DNA from: Pyrinomonadaceae bacterium
Lineage (GTDB): Bacteria; Acidobacteriota; Blastocatellia; Pyrinomonadales; Pyrinomonadaceae
Direction: 5' to 3'
NCBI GenBank assembly: GCA_019186825.1
Contig: JABARP010000019.1
Location: forward strand, 62,153-126,152
Length of the DNA stretch: 64,000 nucleotides
Part shown: piece by piece, positions 8,165 through 17,240 of the stretch
How the letters are laid out: the number at the start of each line of letters is the position of its first letter
Numbering within the stretch: the stretch's first letter is position 1
Made by a program: the position numbers and the translations under genes
Notes under the pieces: model-generated
What the model was told of the DNA's origin: nothing
Database searches by the model: none
Seen by the model: only the letters and a program-made list of their open reading frames with translations

Positions 8165-9343
8165 TTATGCCGCAATTTGACGCGAGGCTGCGTTCTGCGG
8201 CAGCAATGAATAGATCTCAGTAATTATTCGCTCCGTCGAATCCGGTAGGGCAAGTTCGGCAGCGGCGGCCTTCATCTTTGCATAGTTTGCACGGTCTGCA
8301 GCAAGATCTCGCACTGTCGTAACAATATCACGACTATTCTTAAGCAGTATGGCCGCCCCACGTTCCGCCATCAGGCGAGCGGTACCGGCTTCCTGAGGCA
8401 TTGGAGGCGTAGTAGCATCCGCAATGATCGGCAAACGACACGCGAGAGCCTCGAACGTTGTGAGGCCACCGAGTTTCGAGACCATCACATTCGCTGACTG
8501 CATCAATTTCTCGATCTCGTCGGAATATCCAATTACTTTTACCGGAAACTTCGCAGACCGGGCGAGGGCTTCGGCTTCTTCGCGAAGTTCCTGATTCTTG
8601 CCCGCCAAAAAGATCGCTTGAACATCGAGGTCGCCACGAACCAATTCACGGAAGATCGTTGGAATGTTGCCGCCGCCGATCCAACCCGCATTTACAAAGA
8701 CGGTGAATCTATCAGGATCGAGGCCGAATGCCCGGCGTGCCGTCTGGGCATCTGCTTCTTCGACCTCACGAAATTTCGGATGCACAGGCATCCCAGATAT
8801 TTTGATCTTTTCTGAAGGTACACCGTAATCGATCAGTTGCCGCCTTGCATCATCGTTTGCGACCAAGTAGAGCGTTACTTCGTCGCATGCCCATCCCTTC
8901 CAAAAACCATAACAAGGGTCGGTGACGACCGTAACGAGTGGAATTTGCTCCGAGAGTTTTAATTCTTTCAGGACCTTGGCAAAAAAGTGCTGCGTCAATG
9001 GATGGACGCTCACGACAATGTGCGGACACCATTTCTCGAATATGTCGCTCGTGTATTTAAAGCATTTGCGGTGCAGGAAGCTGCTCTTTTCGGGCCGTAT
9101 CTTGTTGACGGTCCAGTAGAGGTACTTCATCCAATGCTGCTTGTTCTGAAGGATCCAGTTATATACATTTACCAGCCGCTCAGTGATCCGATGCGAATCC
9201 TCGATCGCCCTTATCGTGCGGACAGCAACGCTGTCCCCATGCCAAAACTTCTGAAGTCCATCCGAAATGGTCTTAGCCGCCGAGCGGTGGCCGCCGCCCG
9301 TATCGGAAGAGATGATCAGAATTTTAGGTGTAGTTTGCGGCAT
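8165..9343 (-). CDS. MGDG synthase-like / GT28 glycosyltransferase
   Basis: 392 residues. The N-terminal half starts with ILIISSDTGGGHRSAAK (about residues 8-24), the signature of the monogalactosyldiacylglycerol-synthase N-terminal domain. The C-terminal half has the GT28/MurG-like nucleotide-sugar site (VFVNAGWIGGGNIPT near 215; VSKLGGLTTFEAL near 288; PQEAGTARLM near 325). Relatives transfer a hexose to diacylglycerol at the inner membrane face. The likely product is a glycolipid, but the donor and acceptor are inferred. A radical SAM gene precedes it on the same strand with 112 bases between. Confidence 0.8.
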   Translation of the reverse strand: MPQTTPKILIISSDTGGGHRSAAKTISDGLQKFWHGDSVAVRTIRAIEDSHRITERLVNVYNWILQNKQHWMKYLYWTVNKIRPEKSSFLHRKCFKYTSDIFEKWCPHIVVSVHPLTQHFFAKVLKELKLSEQIPLVTVVTDPCYGFWKGWACDEVTLYLVANDDARRQLIDYGVPSEKIKISGMPVHPKFREVEEADAQTARRAFGLDPDRFTVFVNAGWIGGGNIPTIFRELVRGDLDVQAIFLAGKNQELREEAEALARSAKFPVKVIGYSDEIEKLMQSANVMVSKLGGLTTFEALACRLPIIADATTPPMPQEAGTARLMAERGAAILLKNSRDIVTTVRDLAADRANYAKMKAAAAELALPDSTERIITEIYSLLPQNAASRQIAA

Positions 9344-9455
9344 CGAATAGCGTTCTCTTAGAGCTCAAAAAGGCTTGTATGCCAAACAGCCGCCATTATA
9401 GCTAGTACGACGGCAGAAACCGAACCCTATTTTTCTATATTGAGTAGAACCTACC

Positions 9456-10619
9456 TCAAGAAACCTTAAGCACAACCTCTTTGGCAGCCTCGAATTTCAT
9501 TTTCTCCGCGGCCTTCTTCATATCGCGTTCGAGCTTCTTGATCTTAAGGAGATGACCAGGATTGAGAGGCAACGAAGGATAGTAGCAATTCGATTCGTGC
9601 GTACAATAACATCCATCGGCGACCTCTTTGCGACGCGCCTTCATCGCATCGCTGTGCCACGCCTTCTGAAAATCCCAGTCGAAATCACGAAGATTGAGCA
9701 CATCCGGCTTATTCTCACAGGATGAGAGCACACCGTTATCGTAGATCACCGCACCAGCCGAGCCCGCATAGCATTTGAGCTGAGCTTTATTCTCTTCCTT
9801 GGTCTTCGCGATGATGTCGTGCATATAAATATCCACGGCGGCCTTGAACATACCCGAATCGCCGCCATAGTTATTTTTCAATGCGGCGTTCTTCGTATCT
9901 TCGAGGATCATATGCGAGAGCTCCTGGTAACGCCGATGATCAAACTCAAGCTCGGTCGGGTCAGCCGACGGCGGGCGAATATAGTTGATATTCACCTTGT
10001 CAGGCTTCAGGTCGTACTTAAGAAAATCGTACCACTCAAAGATCGTGTCCTCGTTCGAATGCATCACGCACGTGCATGTTTGTATGTCGAGTTGCGGATA
10101 CTGCTCTCTTTTCATTTCCTGCAACGTGCGAGCAGTGTGGATCGCCTTGTCCCAACTTCCCTCTTTTCGTCGGATCTTTTCGTGCGGCTCTTTCAGCCCG
10201 TCGATCCCCAGAGCGACTGAAACGTTCAATTTCGGACATTCATCCATAATACGAGCAACATCGGGAAATATTCTGGGATGGATCTGCCCGTTGGACATAA
10301 GATAAACCGAGTCGAGCTTGTTGTTCTCATAAAAAGCTCGTACGATCTCCGGCAGATCCTTCCTGGTGAACGGTTCGCCGCCGGCGAGAACAAGAACACC
10401 AAGGTTGCCACCCAACGTTTCCGAGATGCGGGCGATCTCATGGGCCTTCATCTGGAGCTTCTTTCTTGGCCGATCGTCCAACTCGTCCGTGAAGAAGCAA
10501 TGCGTGCAACGCATGTCACAAACACTCGTTACCAGAATGTTCAGAAAAACGGGCGACATCTGCCGTCCGACGACCATGCTCGCATACCGCTTAAAAATCT
10601 CTTTTGTCGCAAAATCCAT
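9456..10619 (-). CDS. Radical SAM protein with C-terminal cysteine-rich (SPASM-like) region
   Basis: 387 residues. The [4Fe-4S]-SAM motif is C34-x3-C38-x2-C41 (CDMRCTHC), followed by the GGEPF SAM-binding motif (AGGEPFTRKDLP, near residue 80). The C-terminal part holds further cysteines (CYAGSAG near 280, SCENKPD near 297, CYCTHESNCYYP near 340), which fits SPASM/twitch-type auxiliary cluster binding. Such enzymes modify peptides or small molecules. No precursor peptide with a clear leader is visible next to it, so the substrate is unknown. A Lys-rich C-terminal tail is present. Confidence 0.8.
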   Translation of the reverse strand: MDFATKEIFKRYASMVVGRQMSPVFLNILVTSVCDMRCTHCFFTDELDDRPRKKLQMKAHEIARISETLGGNLGVLVLAGGEPFTRKDLPEIVRAFYENNKLDSVYLMSNGQIHPRIFPDVARIMDECPKLNVSVALGIDGLKEPHEKIRRKEGSWDKAIHTARTLQEMKREQYPQLDIQTCTCVMHSNEDTIFEWYDFLKYDLKPDKVNINYIRPPSADPTELEFDHRRYQELSHMILEDTKNAALKNNYGGDSGMFKAAVDIYMHDIIAKTKEENKAQLKCYAGSAGAVIYDNGVLSSCENKPDVLNLRDFDWDFQKAWHSDAMKARRKEVADGCYCTHESNCYYPSLPLNPGHLLKIKKLERDMKKAAEKMKFEAAKEVVLKVS

Positions 10620-10767
10620 TACTTTTTGAATAACCCCTGGTCAACCTTGCCGCCAATCCTATAATTTATCCTTTTATCCACGGTGCAGGCAAGCTTTTGC
10701 CGCACTTCTCGGCCGGTCCCAGAGGCTTGTTGACGCTCGGCCTTCAGTCCACCAGGCCGAAAGGCGT

Positions 10768-10773
10768 TATACT
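10768..10773 (+). promoter_or_regulatory. Candidate -10 box (TATACT) for the cysteine desulfurase
   Basis: TATACT ends 9 bases before the GTG start at 10783, with no ribosome-binding site between. The message would be leaderless or nearly so. The -35 region is weak. Confidence 0.35.
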
Positions 10774-10782
10774 CAAAGCATC

Positions 10783-11958
10783 GTGTTGGATCGTATTTAC
10801 TTAGACAATAGTGCAACCACGCCGCTCGACCCAGCGGTACTTGAAGCGATGATGCCGTATCTCACCTCGGAGTTTGGTAACTCATCGAGCATCCATACGT
10901 TTGGACAAAAGGCCAAGATGGCGGTTGATCGCGCACGGCATCAAGTTGCTGCTCTTCTCAATGCCACTCGGCCGAACGAGATCGTTTTTACGTCCGGCGG
11001 AACTGAATCAAACAATCTTGCGATCCGCGGCCTTTTTCAGGCAAACACAAAGCACGGCAACCACATAATCCTTTCCGCGATCGAGCATCCGGCTGTCGAA
11101 TCCGTTTGCGAGGACCTCCAAAAGAGAGGCGCCGAACTCACGGTTTTGCCTGTGTATGAGAATGGGATCGTTCGGATCGAGGACGTCCGGAACGCTATCC
11201 GCGATGACACTCTGCTCATCACGGTAATGGCCGCCAATAATGAGATCGGCACACTGCAACCGATAGCCGCGATCGGGCAGCTAGTTCGCGAAATTCGCCT
11301 TACAGGAAAAAAGATCTGGTTTCATACCGACGCAGTTCAAGCTGTCGGAAAGGTTCCCATCAATGTCGAAGAGATCGGCTGCGACCTGCTCTCTTTTTCT
11401 GCGCATAAGATAAACGGACCAAAAGGTGTCGGCGGCCTCTATATCCGCCGAGGTGTCAGGCTGCATCCGCAGAATATTGGCGGGCGACAGGAACGTGGCA
11501 CCCGAGCCGGAACTGAGAATGTTGCCGGCATTGTAGGCCTTGGTTTCGCGGCTGAGTTGGCGGGCTCCAAACTTACGGAGCTTGCGACCCGGGTGAGATC
11601 GATCCGCGACCGCATTGAGAACGGTATTCTTGAAGCCATCCCGGACGCGATCACAAATGGCGACCGTCGCGAACGGGTTCCAAATATTGCGAACATTTCC
11701 TTCCGTTTGGTAGAAGGAGAAGCCCTGCTTATCGCTCTGGATATGCAGGGGATCGCAGTCTCAACAGGCTCGGCTTGCTCATCAGGTTCACTCGAACCAT
11801 CACCGGTCATCCGCGCGTTGGGCTACGGAGATGATCTGGCTCGAGGTGCGATCCGCTTCAGCCTCGGGCGTCAAAATACGGCCGATGAGATCGACAAACT
11901 CCTAGCTGTGCTGCCTGATACAGTTGCAAAATTACGGTCGTTGCAGCCGCAGAATTAA
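10783..11958 (+). CDS. Cysteine desulfurase (NifS/IscS family)
   Basis: 391 residues starting at GTG. The opening IYLDNSATTPLD is the usual start of this PLP family. The PLP lysine is K209 in SFSAHKINGPKG, and the persulfide cysteine is C332 in STGSACSSGSLEPS, the group I loop. The enzyme takes sulfur from cysteine for Fe-S clusters and tRNA thiolation. No iscU, iscR or thiI homologue is adjacent, so which pathway it serves is open. It is divergent from the radical SAM gene, which would itself need Fe-S cluster supply. Confidence 0.9.
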   Translation: MLDRIYLDNSATTPLDPAVLEAMMPYLTSEFGNSSSIHTFGQKAKMAVDRARHQVAALLNATRPNEIVFTSGGTESNNLAIRGLFQANTKHGNHIILSAIEHPAVESVCEDLQKRGAELTVLPVYENGIVRIEDVRNAIRDDTLLITVMAANNEIGTLQPIAAIGQLVREIRLTGKKIWFHTDAVQAVGKVPINVEEIGCDLLSFSAHKINGPKGVGGLYIRRGVRLHPQNIGGRQERGTRAGTENVAGIVGLGFAAELAGSKLTELATRVRSIRDRIENGILEAIPDAITNGDRRERVPNIANISFRLVEGEALLIALDMQGIAVSTGSACSSGSLEPSPVIRALGYGDDLARGAIRFSLGRQNTADEIDKLLAVLPDTVAKLRSLQPQN

Positions 11959-11964
11959 ACGGCG

Positions 11965-11995
11965 AAAAGAAAAATGACCCGCCGCTTTCGCGGCG
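11965..11995 (-). terminator. Hairpin with T-rich tail on the minus strand
   Basis: CGCCGC (11980-11985) and GCGGCG (11990-11995) pair perfectly around a TTTC loop. On the minus strand the following sequence is GGGTCATTTTTCTTTT. It would end the GIIITD-protein transcript, and may also slow read-through from the desulfurase gene. Confidence 0.5.
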
Positions 11996-12045
11996 AGCCA
12001 TTCGGCTGGTGTCACCGTGGTACCCCGGTGTGTCACAACCTGATA

Positions 12046-12339
12046 CTAGTCCGTGATGATGATGCCGTCACGAGCACTGCAATTCGACGGAGCCGAACGG
12101 TCCGTGATGATGATGCCGACGAGATCCGTAATGATGATTCCGGTAAAGTCGGTGATGATGATGCCTGTTGCGCTTTCAAGGAGGATGTCGCGCGTGCCGG
12201 TCTGGCTCGTGCAAGCAGTCTGGGTGCGAACACCATTGTCGTCAACGAGTGTCGAACCGATGATAATTCCGTCGCCTGCGAATGCGTTGCCGGCCATGAG
12301 CATAAGTCCGAGTGCGAGTCCTGCGATTGTCTTTTTCAT
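12046..12339 (-). CDS. Small exported protein with GIIITD repeats
   Basis: 97 residues, with a clear signal peptide (MKKTIAGLALGLMLMAGNAFA, about residues 1-21) and GGAGAAG before the ATG. The mature part starts GDGIIIG. It carries three tandem eight-residue units with GIIITD at 59, 67 and 75, and ends in a fourth GIIITD at 92-97. Two cysteines (43, 87) could form a disulfide. The repeated beta-strand/turn pattern suggests a small beta-solenoid or amyloid-like stack (inference). I recognise no family. Upstream lies a sigma-54-type promoter nearly identical to that of pilA; downstream is a minus-strand terminator. It therefore appears to be a monocistronic, regulated, exported peptide. Confidence 0.75.
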   Translation of the reverse strand: MKKTIAGLALGLMLMAGNAFAGDGIIIGSTLVDDNGVRTQTACTSQTGTRDILLESATGIIITDFTGIIITDLVGIIITDRSAPSNCSARDGIIITD

Positions 12340-12405
12340 TTTCTCTTCTCCAGTTTTTTAGTTTTTGGAAGCCCCTAAGCTTCGGCGTCTTTCGCACTGG
12401 TCTAT

Positions 12406-12421
12406 TTCAAGGAGCGTGCCA
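12406..12421 (-). promoter_or_regulatory. Sigma-54 (-24/-12) promoter for the GIIITD-repeat protein
   Basis: On the minus strand the sequence reads TGGCACG-CTCC-TTGAA, close to the consensus TGGCACG-N4-TTGCW. Its first 14 bases are identical to those of the pilA promoter at 27400. It is about 67 bases before the start codon, giving a leader of roughly 50-60 bases, as for pilA. Confidence 0.7.
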
Positions 12422-12765
12422 CAATATATTGCAAGGGACAAAATTCTGCTAACCTATTGCATTTGCAGATACTTACGACTGTACCTCGACTGGCCTTCCA
12501 AGCAATGTTCTGCCCCGATTTTTCCTGTATACTTACTATGCATAACCGCGAAACGATATCTAACTATCTGTATTCTCAATAGGTTAGATCGCACTGGATA
12601 TTTCCTATACACAAGTTGAGGTGTATATCCCGTATACATTGCGGATTGCCGCCTCGGCAACCACCGCAAAAAATTCCTTGCAATTGCAAGTTCAACACGT
12701 GTTAAACTTACTGTGGCATCGCTTTTCGCCAGCTTTCCGATCTGTCCCGGGATCGCTCTTCAAGG
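12422..12765. other. Intergenic region with clustered palindromes
   Basis: This gap separates the minus-strand GIIITD gene from the GGDEF-EAL gene. It contains CAATATATTG (12422-12431), GTATAC at 12527 and 12632, an interrupted inverted repeat (GGATAT...ATACAC with GTGTATATCC, 12596-12630), a perfect 14-base palindrome CTTGCAATTGCAAG (12677-12690) and AACACGTGTT (12694-12703). Activator sites for the sigma-54 promoter and the promoter of the GGDEF-EAL gene must lie here. No convincing gene is present. Confidence 0.5.
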
Positions 12766-15009
12766 ATGGCACTCGACCCCCACAAGAAATTCTCTCGAAT
12801 CTTAACGATCACGTTAGGCGTCGGCGCAGTAGTGTTTGCGATAACACGATTCGACGTCGCAAACCTCAGTCCGCTTCTCGCGGCCCTACTTTTGTTTGCG
12901 ATCGTCGTTACTCCACGAGCGAGCATTCCGATGCCGGGGACCGATATCGCTCTAACCTTTGGAGATGCCTGCATTTACCTTGCATTTTTGTTCTACGGCG
13001 GCCCGACCGCGATCCTCGTTGCGGTTGTAGAGACAGGCGCAAATTGCATTTATCTATACCGTCGCGGGTTCAAGTTCGATCCCTTGATGGTGCCCGTCAA
13101 CATCGCTCTAAACGTAACCTCTTTTACCGGAGCATATTTGATCTGGAGCGTATTGCCCCCATCGAGCTTTACAAATCCGGTCATCGGCAGCACCCAGCAT
13201 CTGATCGTTACCCTGGGGATGGTAGCTGTCCTCCACTTTGTGTTCGCCTCCTGGCTGATGTCGTTTTTGAGGGCAAAACATCGACTAGTAGACGCGTATA
13301 GAAGTTGGCGTCGCGATTTTTCGTCGCGGGCAATGATGCACATTGTCGGTGCGGGCCTTGCGGCCCTTGTCTATATGCTCGCAACATATGGCGATGTTCT
13401 GACGGCAGTGATCTCGTGCGTAGGTATTGGGATCGTCTATTTTAGCTATCGAAGGTCGGTGAGCGAATTAAAAGAAGCAATGCGGTCGGTCGAAGAGGTC
13501 CAACGTGAAAAGGCCGAAACCGAGCGGGCCCTTCGTAAAGAGGCTGAGGTTCATGCGGCTGAACTCGCCATTTCACTTGAGAGCCAAGAGCGTGCCAATC
13601 TTGCCCTACGAAAGAGCGAACAGGACTTCCAGCACGCTGCTCTTCATGACGCCCTGACCGGGCTCGCGAACCGCAAACTCTTTGGCGAGAAGCTGATGGC
13701 GCGGATAGCTAAATACCGCCGAGACAATACCGCCGTGTTTCACGTTCTCTTTCTCGACCTTTCGAGGTTCAAGAATATCAACGACAGCCTTGGCCACACG
13801 ATCGGCGACAAAGTCCTGAGCATTGCTGCACGTAGGTTCCTTCGCCTTGTAACGCCTTCGGACACAGTAGCCCGCATCGGCGGGGACGAATTCGCAATCG
13901 TTCTTAAAGGACCTTCGACCGCGGCAAAGGCGAAAAAGGTCGCACAGCGGATCCATAACAGTATCTCCCAACCTTTTTCACTGAGCGGCAATAGGATCTC
14001 CGTAAGTGTGAATATTGGCATCGCGCCAGCCGATATGGAGTACACGATGCCGGAAGAGGTTCTTCGCGACGCCGACATTGCGATGAATTTCGCGAAGGCC
14101 CAGCGCGAGGGTGTCGCTCTCTTCACGAAGGATCTCCGGACGCGTTTTCTTGAGCGGGTTCGGCTTGAGATGGATCTTAGCCATGCGATCGACCGCGGCG
14201 AACTTTCGATGAACTATCAGCCGCTCGTCAGGCTCTCTGATGGTAAATTGCTTGGCTTCGAATCGCTCCTGCGCTGGAATCACGGTGAGTTTGGAAATAT
14301 TCCACCAGCGAGATTCATTCCGATCGCGGAGGATTCGGGCCTGATCGTCCCGATCACCAAGTGGATCCTGCGTGAAACGACCGAACAAATGGCCGAATGG
14401 CGAAAGATCTCCGCCGAGACCGGCAACCTGCTTGTAAGCGTAAATATCTCTGGCAAACACCTCTCGAGCGAAGACCTTGTCTATGACATCGAGTATGCCC
14501 TTGAACGGTCGAAACTCTCCGCCGATGGCCTTAAACTGGAAATAACCGAGAGCACGGCGATGGACAATCCCGAGTTCACGTTGAAACTTTTAAAAGAACT
14601 CAAACGGTTGGGCGTACTCTTAAGCCTTGACGACTTCGGTACAGGCTATTCAAGCCTGAGCATCCTGCACAAACTTCCCTTCGACACGATCAAGATCGAC
14701 CGTTCTTTTGTTTCCGGCGTCGGGCCAAATGGTGAAGACTCGGAGATCCTGCAAACGATCATCTCGCTCGCAAAGAATCTGCGAATGAAGGTCATCGCCG
14801 AGGGAATAGAGACTCCGTCCCAGCTTTCGGTCCTTCAACACCTTGGCTGCGATTATGGCCAGGGCTACCTACTTGCAAAGCCGATGAACGCCGCAAAGGC
14901 AGAGGCCGCACTCTACGAAGGAAAAAGCTGGGTTCCGCTCACGTCAGAAGGCGAGCGGCCGATACTCCGCCCAATAAATACCGACCTAAGCGATATCACG
15001 GTCTTTTAA
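12766..15009 (+). CDS. Membrane GGDEF-EAL cyclic-di-GMP enzyme
   Basis: 747 residues. The first 230 hold about seven hydrophobic membrane segments, an integral-membrane sensor of MASE type. A coiled coil follows (about 235-290, EAMRSVEEVQREKAETERALRKEAEVHAAE). The GGDEF domain has an intact GGDEF at 372-376, so it may make c-di-GMP. The EAL domain has E499 (FESLLRW), ITEST, DDFGTGYSSL and the IAEGIET motif, all consistent with an active phosphodiesterase. Both activities may exist, or one may be regulatory. C-di-GMP commonly controls pili and surface attachment, and the neighbouring GIIITD gene shares a pilA-type promoter. The ATG is the first plausible start; the AGGA before it is very close. 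Confidence 0.9.
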   Translation: MALDPHKKFSRILTITLGVGAVVFAITRFDVANLSPLLAALLLFAIVVTPRASIPMPGTDIALTFGDACIYLAFLFYGGPTAILVAVVETGANCIYLYRRGFKFDPLMVPVNIALNVTSFTGAYLIWSVLPPSSFTNPVIGSTQHLIVTLGMVAVLHFVFASWLMSFLRAKHRLVDAYRSWRRDFSSRAMMHIVGAGLAALVYMLATYGDVLTAVISCVGIGIVYFSYRRSVSELKEAMRSVEEVQREKAETERALRKEAEVHAAELAISLESQERANLALRKSEQDFQHAALHDALTGLANRKLFGEKLMARIAKYRRDNTAVFHVLFLDLSRFKNINDSLGHTIGDKVLSIAARRFLRLVTPSDTVARIGGDEFAIVLKGPSTAAKAKKVAQRIHNSISQPFSLSGNRISVSVNIGIAPADMEYTMPEEVLRDADIAMNFAKAQREGVALFTKDLRTRFLERVRLEMDLSHAIDRGELSMNYQPLVRLSDGKLLGFESLLRWNHGEFGNIPPARFIPIAEDSGLIVPITKWILRETTEQMAEWRKISAETGNLLVSVNISGKHLSSEDLVYDIEYALERSKLSADGLKLEITESTAMDNPEFTLKLLKELKRLGVLLSLDDFGTGYSSLSILHKLPFDTIKIDRSFVSGVGPNGEDSEILQTIISLAKNLRMKVIAEGIETPSQLSVLQHLGCDYGQGYLLAKPMNAAKAEAALYEGKSWVPLTSEGERPILRPINTDLSDITVF

Positions 15010-15064
15010 GCCGAATATTTCTTTTTAGCACGCTCGCAGTCTATACTCTTCGCATCAATTCAAA

Positions 15065-17206
15065 ATGCGAGGTATCTGTCCGAACATGCTCAAAAAGATC
15101 TCTGCCCTTTTCCTTCTTCTATCAGTTCTTTCGGTAAGCTTTCCAGCTCAGACAAAGTTCGTCTATCCTCCGGCTCAGCGTTCGGACCAGGTCGACGATT
15201 TTCATGGCGTGAAAGTCCCGGATCCTTATCGTTGGATGGAGGACACCGAGTCGGCACAGACGCGCGCTTGGATCGAAGCCGAGAACAAGCTGACCGAATC
15301 CTATCTTGAGACGATTCCACAACGCGAAAAGATCAAGGAGCGGCTGACCGCCCTGTGGAACTACGAACGATTCTCGGCACCGTCGAAGGTCGCGGATGGT
15401 TTCTATATCTATTCAAAGAACGACGGGCTCCAGAATCAGAGCGTCCTTTATCGTGCAAACTCTGTCTCGGATGAGGGCAGAGTCTTTTTCGACCCCAACA
15501 AGATCCTTGCCGACGGAACAGCTGCTCTTTCGGGTTCGAACTTTACGGATGACGGCAAGCTTTGGGCGTATGGCGTCGCGATCGCGGGGAGCGACCGCAC
15601 TGAATGGCACGTGATGGACACGACGACAGGCACACTTCTGCCTGATACGCTAGCGCCGAATCGCCAAGGCGTCTCGGCCTGGAGCAAAGATAATAGCGGA
15701 TTCTATTACTCGAGCTATGCAGCGACCGCGAAAGGTGAAGAACTCAAAGAGAATACATTTTTCCAAAAGATCTACTATCACAAGCTCGGGACCCCACAGT
15801 CGGAAGACAAGGTTATTTACGAGCGGCCTGACAATAAGGAATACTTCTCGGGCGCTAAGATAAGCGAGGACGGAAACTGGCTCATCATCACGGTCGGCAA
15901 AGGCACTGAGCGGATGAATATGGTCTATTTCAAGAATCTTAAGATGGAGAAGAGCGGCTTTCTGCCTGTGATCGACAACCTCGACAACAGCTGGAACTTC
16001 ATCGGCAATGACGGTTCGACCTTTTATTTCCAGACTGACAAGGATGCCCCTCGTGGCAAGATCGTTAAGGTCGATATCCTCACCCCTGAACGCAAATTCG
16101 TTGACGTGGTCCCGCAGACGGCGGACTCAATCGCAGGCGTGAACCTTCTCGACAACAATAAACTTGTCGTCAATTATCTAAAGGATGCCCATACGGTCAT
16201 TAAGATCTTCACTACCGCAGGGAAATTCGTACGCGACGTCAAGCTTCCCGGCATCGGTTCTGCAGGAGGCTTTGGCGGTAAACGAAAGGATAGCGAGACG
16301 TTTTACTCATACTCGAGCTACAATGCGCCGCCGACGATCTATAGCTACAATATGAAGACGGGCGAGAGCAAGCTCTTCCGCAAGTCCGCGGTCAAGTTCG
16401 ACCCCTCGCAGTACGAGGTCAAAGAGGTGTTCTATCCGTCGAAGGACGGGACGAAAATACCGATGTTCCTGACCTATAAGAAAGGAATTAAGCTCGATGG
16501 CACAAATCCAACGCTTCTTTACGGTTATGGCGGATTTAACATTGCAATGACTCCTGGTTTTTCGGTCGCACGTGTCGGTTGGCTGGAAATGGGCGGCGTC
16601 TATGCGGTCGCTTGTCTCCGTGGAGGTAGTGAGTACGGAAAAGATTGGTGGAAGGGCGGCTCACGGCTAAACAAACAAAACGTCTTCGACGATTTCGCAT
16701 GGGCGGCCAAATGGCTCATAGCGAACAAATACACTTCGACGCCAAAGCTCGCTATCAATGGTGGCTCGAATGGCGGCCTTCTTGTCGGAGCGACCTTGAA
16801 TCAGCATCCTGACCTTTTCGCAGCAGCTGTTCCCCAAGTGGGCGTAATGGATATGCTTCGCTTCGATAAGTTCACGATCGGGTGGGCGTGGCGAAGTGAT
16901 TATGGAGATCCTACCGATGCCGCAGACTTCAAGGCAATGTATGCATATTCGCCTTATCACAACGCCAAGCAAGGAACGACGTATCCGGCTGTGCTTGTGA
17001 CCACGGCGGACCACGACGATCGCGTCTTCCCTGCTCATAGCTTCAAATATACGGCCGCAATGCAATACGCTCAGGCAGGTGATGCTCCCATCCTGATCCG
17101 CATACAAACTCGCGGTGGGCACGGCGCAGGACTTCCGACAACGGCTGCAATACAACAACAAGCCGATATATATGCCTTTCTTGTAAAGGCATTGAACATG
17201 AAGTAA
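15065..17206 (+). CDS. Exported prolyl oligopeptidase (S9A)
   Basis: 713 residues. An N-terminal signal peptide is best placed if translation starts at the second ATG (15086, MLKKISALFLLLSVLSVSFPAQ). The S9A beta-propeller follows (about 30-420; PPAQRSDQVDDFHGVKVPDPYRWMED is typical). The C-terminal hydrolase domain has the nucleophile Ser near 568 in GGSNGGLLVG, the Asp in TADHDDRVFP near 650 and the His in RGGHGAG near 684. It cleaves after proline in short peptides, here in the periplasm. It ends at a bidirectional terminator. Confidence 0.92.
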   Translation: MRGICPNMLKKISALFLLLSVLSVSFPAQTKFVYPPAQRSDQVDDFHGVKVPDPYRWMEDTESAQTRAWIEAENKLTESYLETIPQREKIKERLTALWNYERFSAPSKVADGFYIYSKNDGLQNQSVLYRANSVSDEGRVFFDPNKILADGTAALSGSNFTDDGKLWAYGVAIAGSDRTEWHVMDTTTGTLLPDTLAPNRQGVSAWSKDNSGFYYSSYAATAKGEELKENTFFQKIYYHKLGTPQSEDKVIYERPDNKEYFSGAKISEDGNWLIITVGKGTERMNMVYFKNLKMEKSGFLPVIDNLDNSWNFIGNDGSTFYFQTDKDAPRGKIVKVDILTPERKFVDVVPQTADSIAGVNLLDNNKLVVNYLKDAHTVIKIFTTAGKFVRDVKLPGIGSAGGFGGKRKDSETFYSYSSYNAPPTIYSYNMKTGESKLFRKSAVKFDPSQYEVKEVFYPSKDGTKIPMFLTYKKGIKLDGTNPTLLYGYGGFNIAMTPGFSVARVGWLEMGGVYAVACLRGGSEYGKDWWKGGSRLNKQNVFDDFAWAAKWLIANKYTSTPKLAINGGSNGGLLVGATLNQHPDLFAAAVPQVGVMDMLRFDKFTIGWAWRSDYGDPTDAADFKAMYAYSPYHNAKQGTTYPAVLVTTADHDDRVFPAHSFKYTAAMQYAQAGDAPILIRIQTRGGHGAGLPTTAAIQQQADIYAFLVKALNMK

Positions 17207-17240
17207 CCCGACAAACGTCCCTGCGAGACTTTAAGGACAA

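Noticed and set aside
12365..12619. 84-codon plus-strand frame in the palindrome-rich gap
   Set aside because: It overlaps the sigma-54 promoter and palindromes, is rich in Cys/Tyr/Arg of random type and has no start signal.
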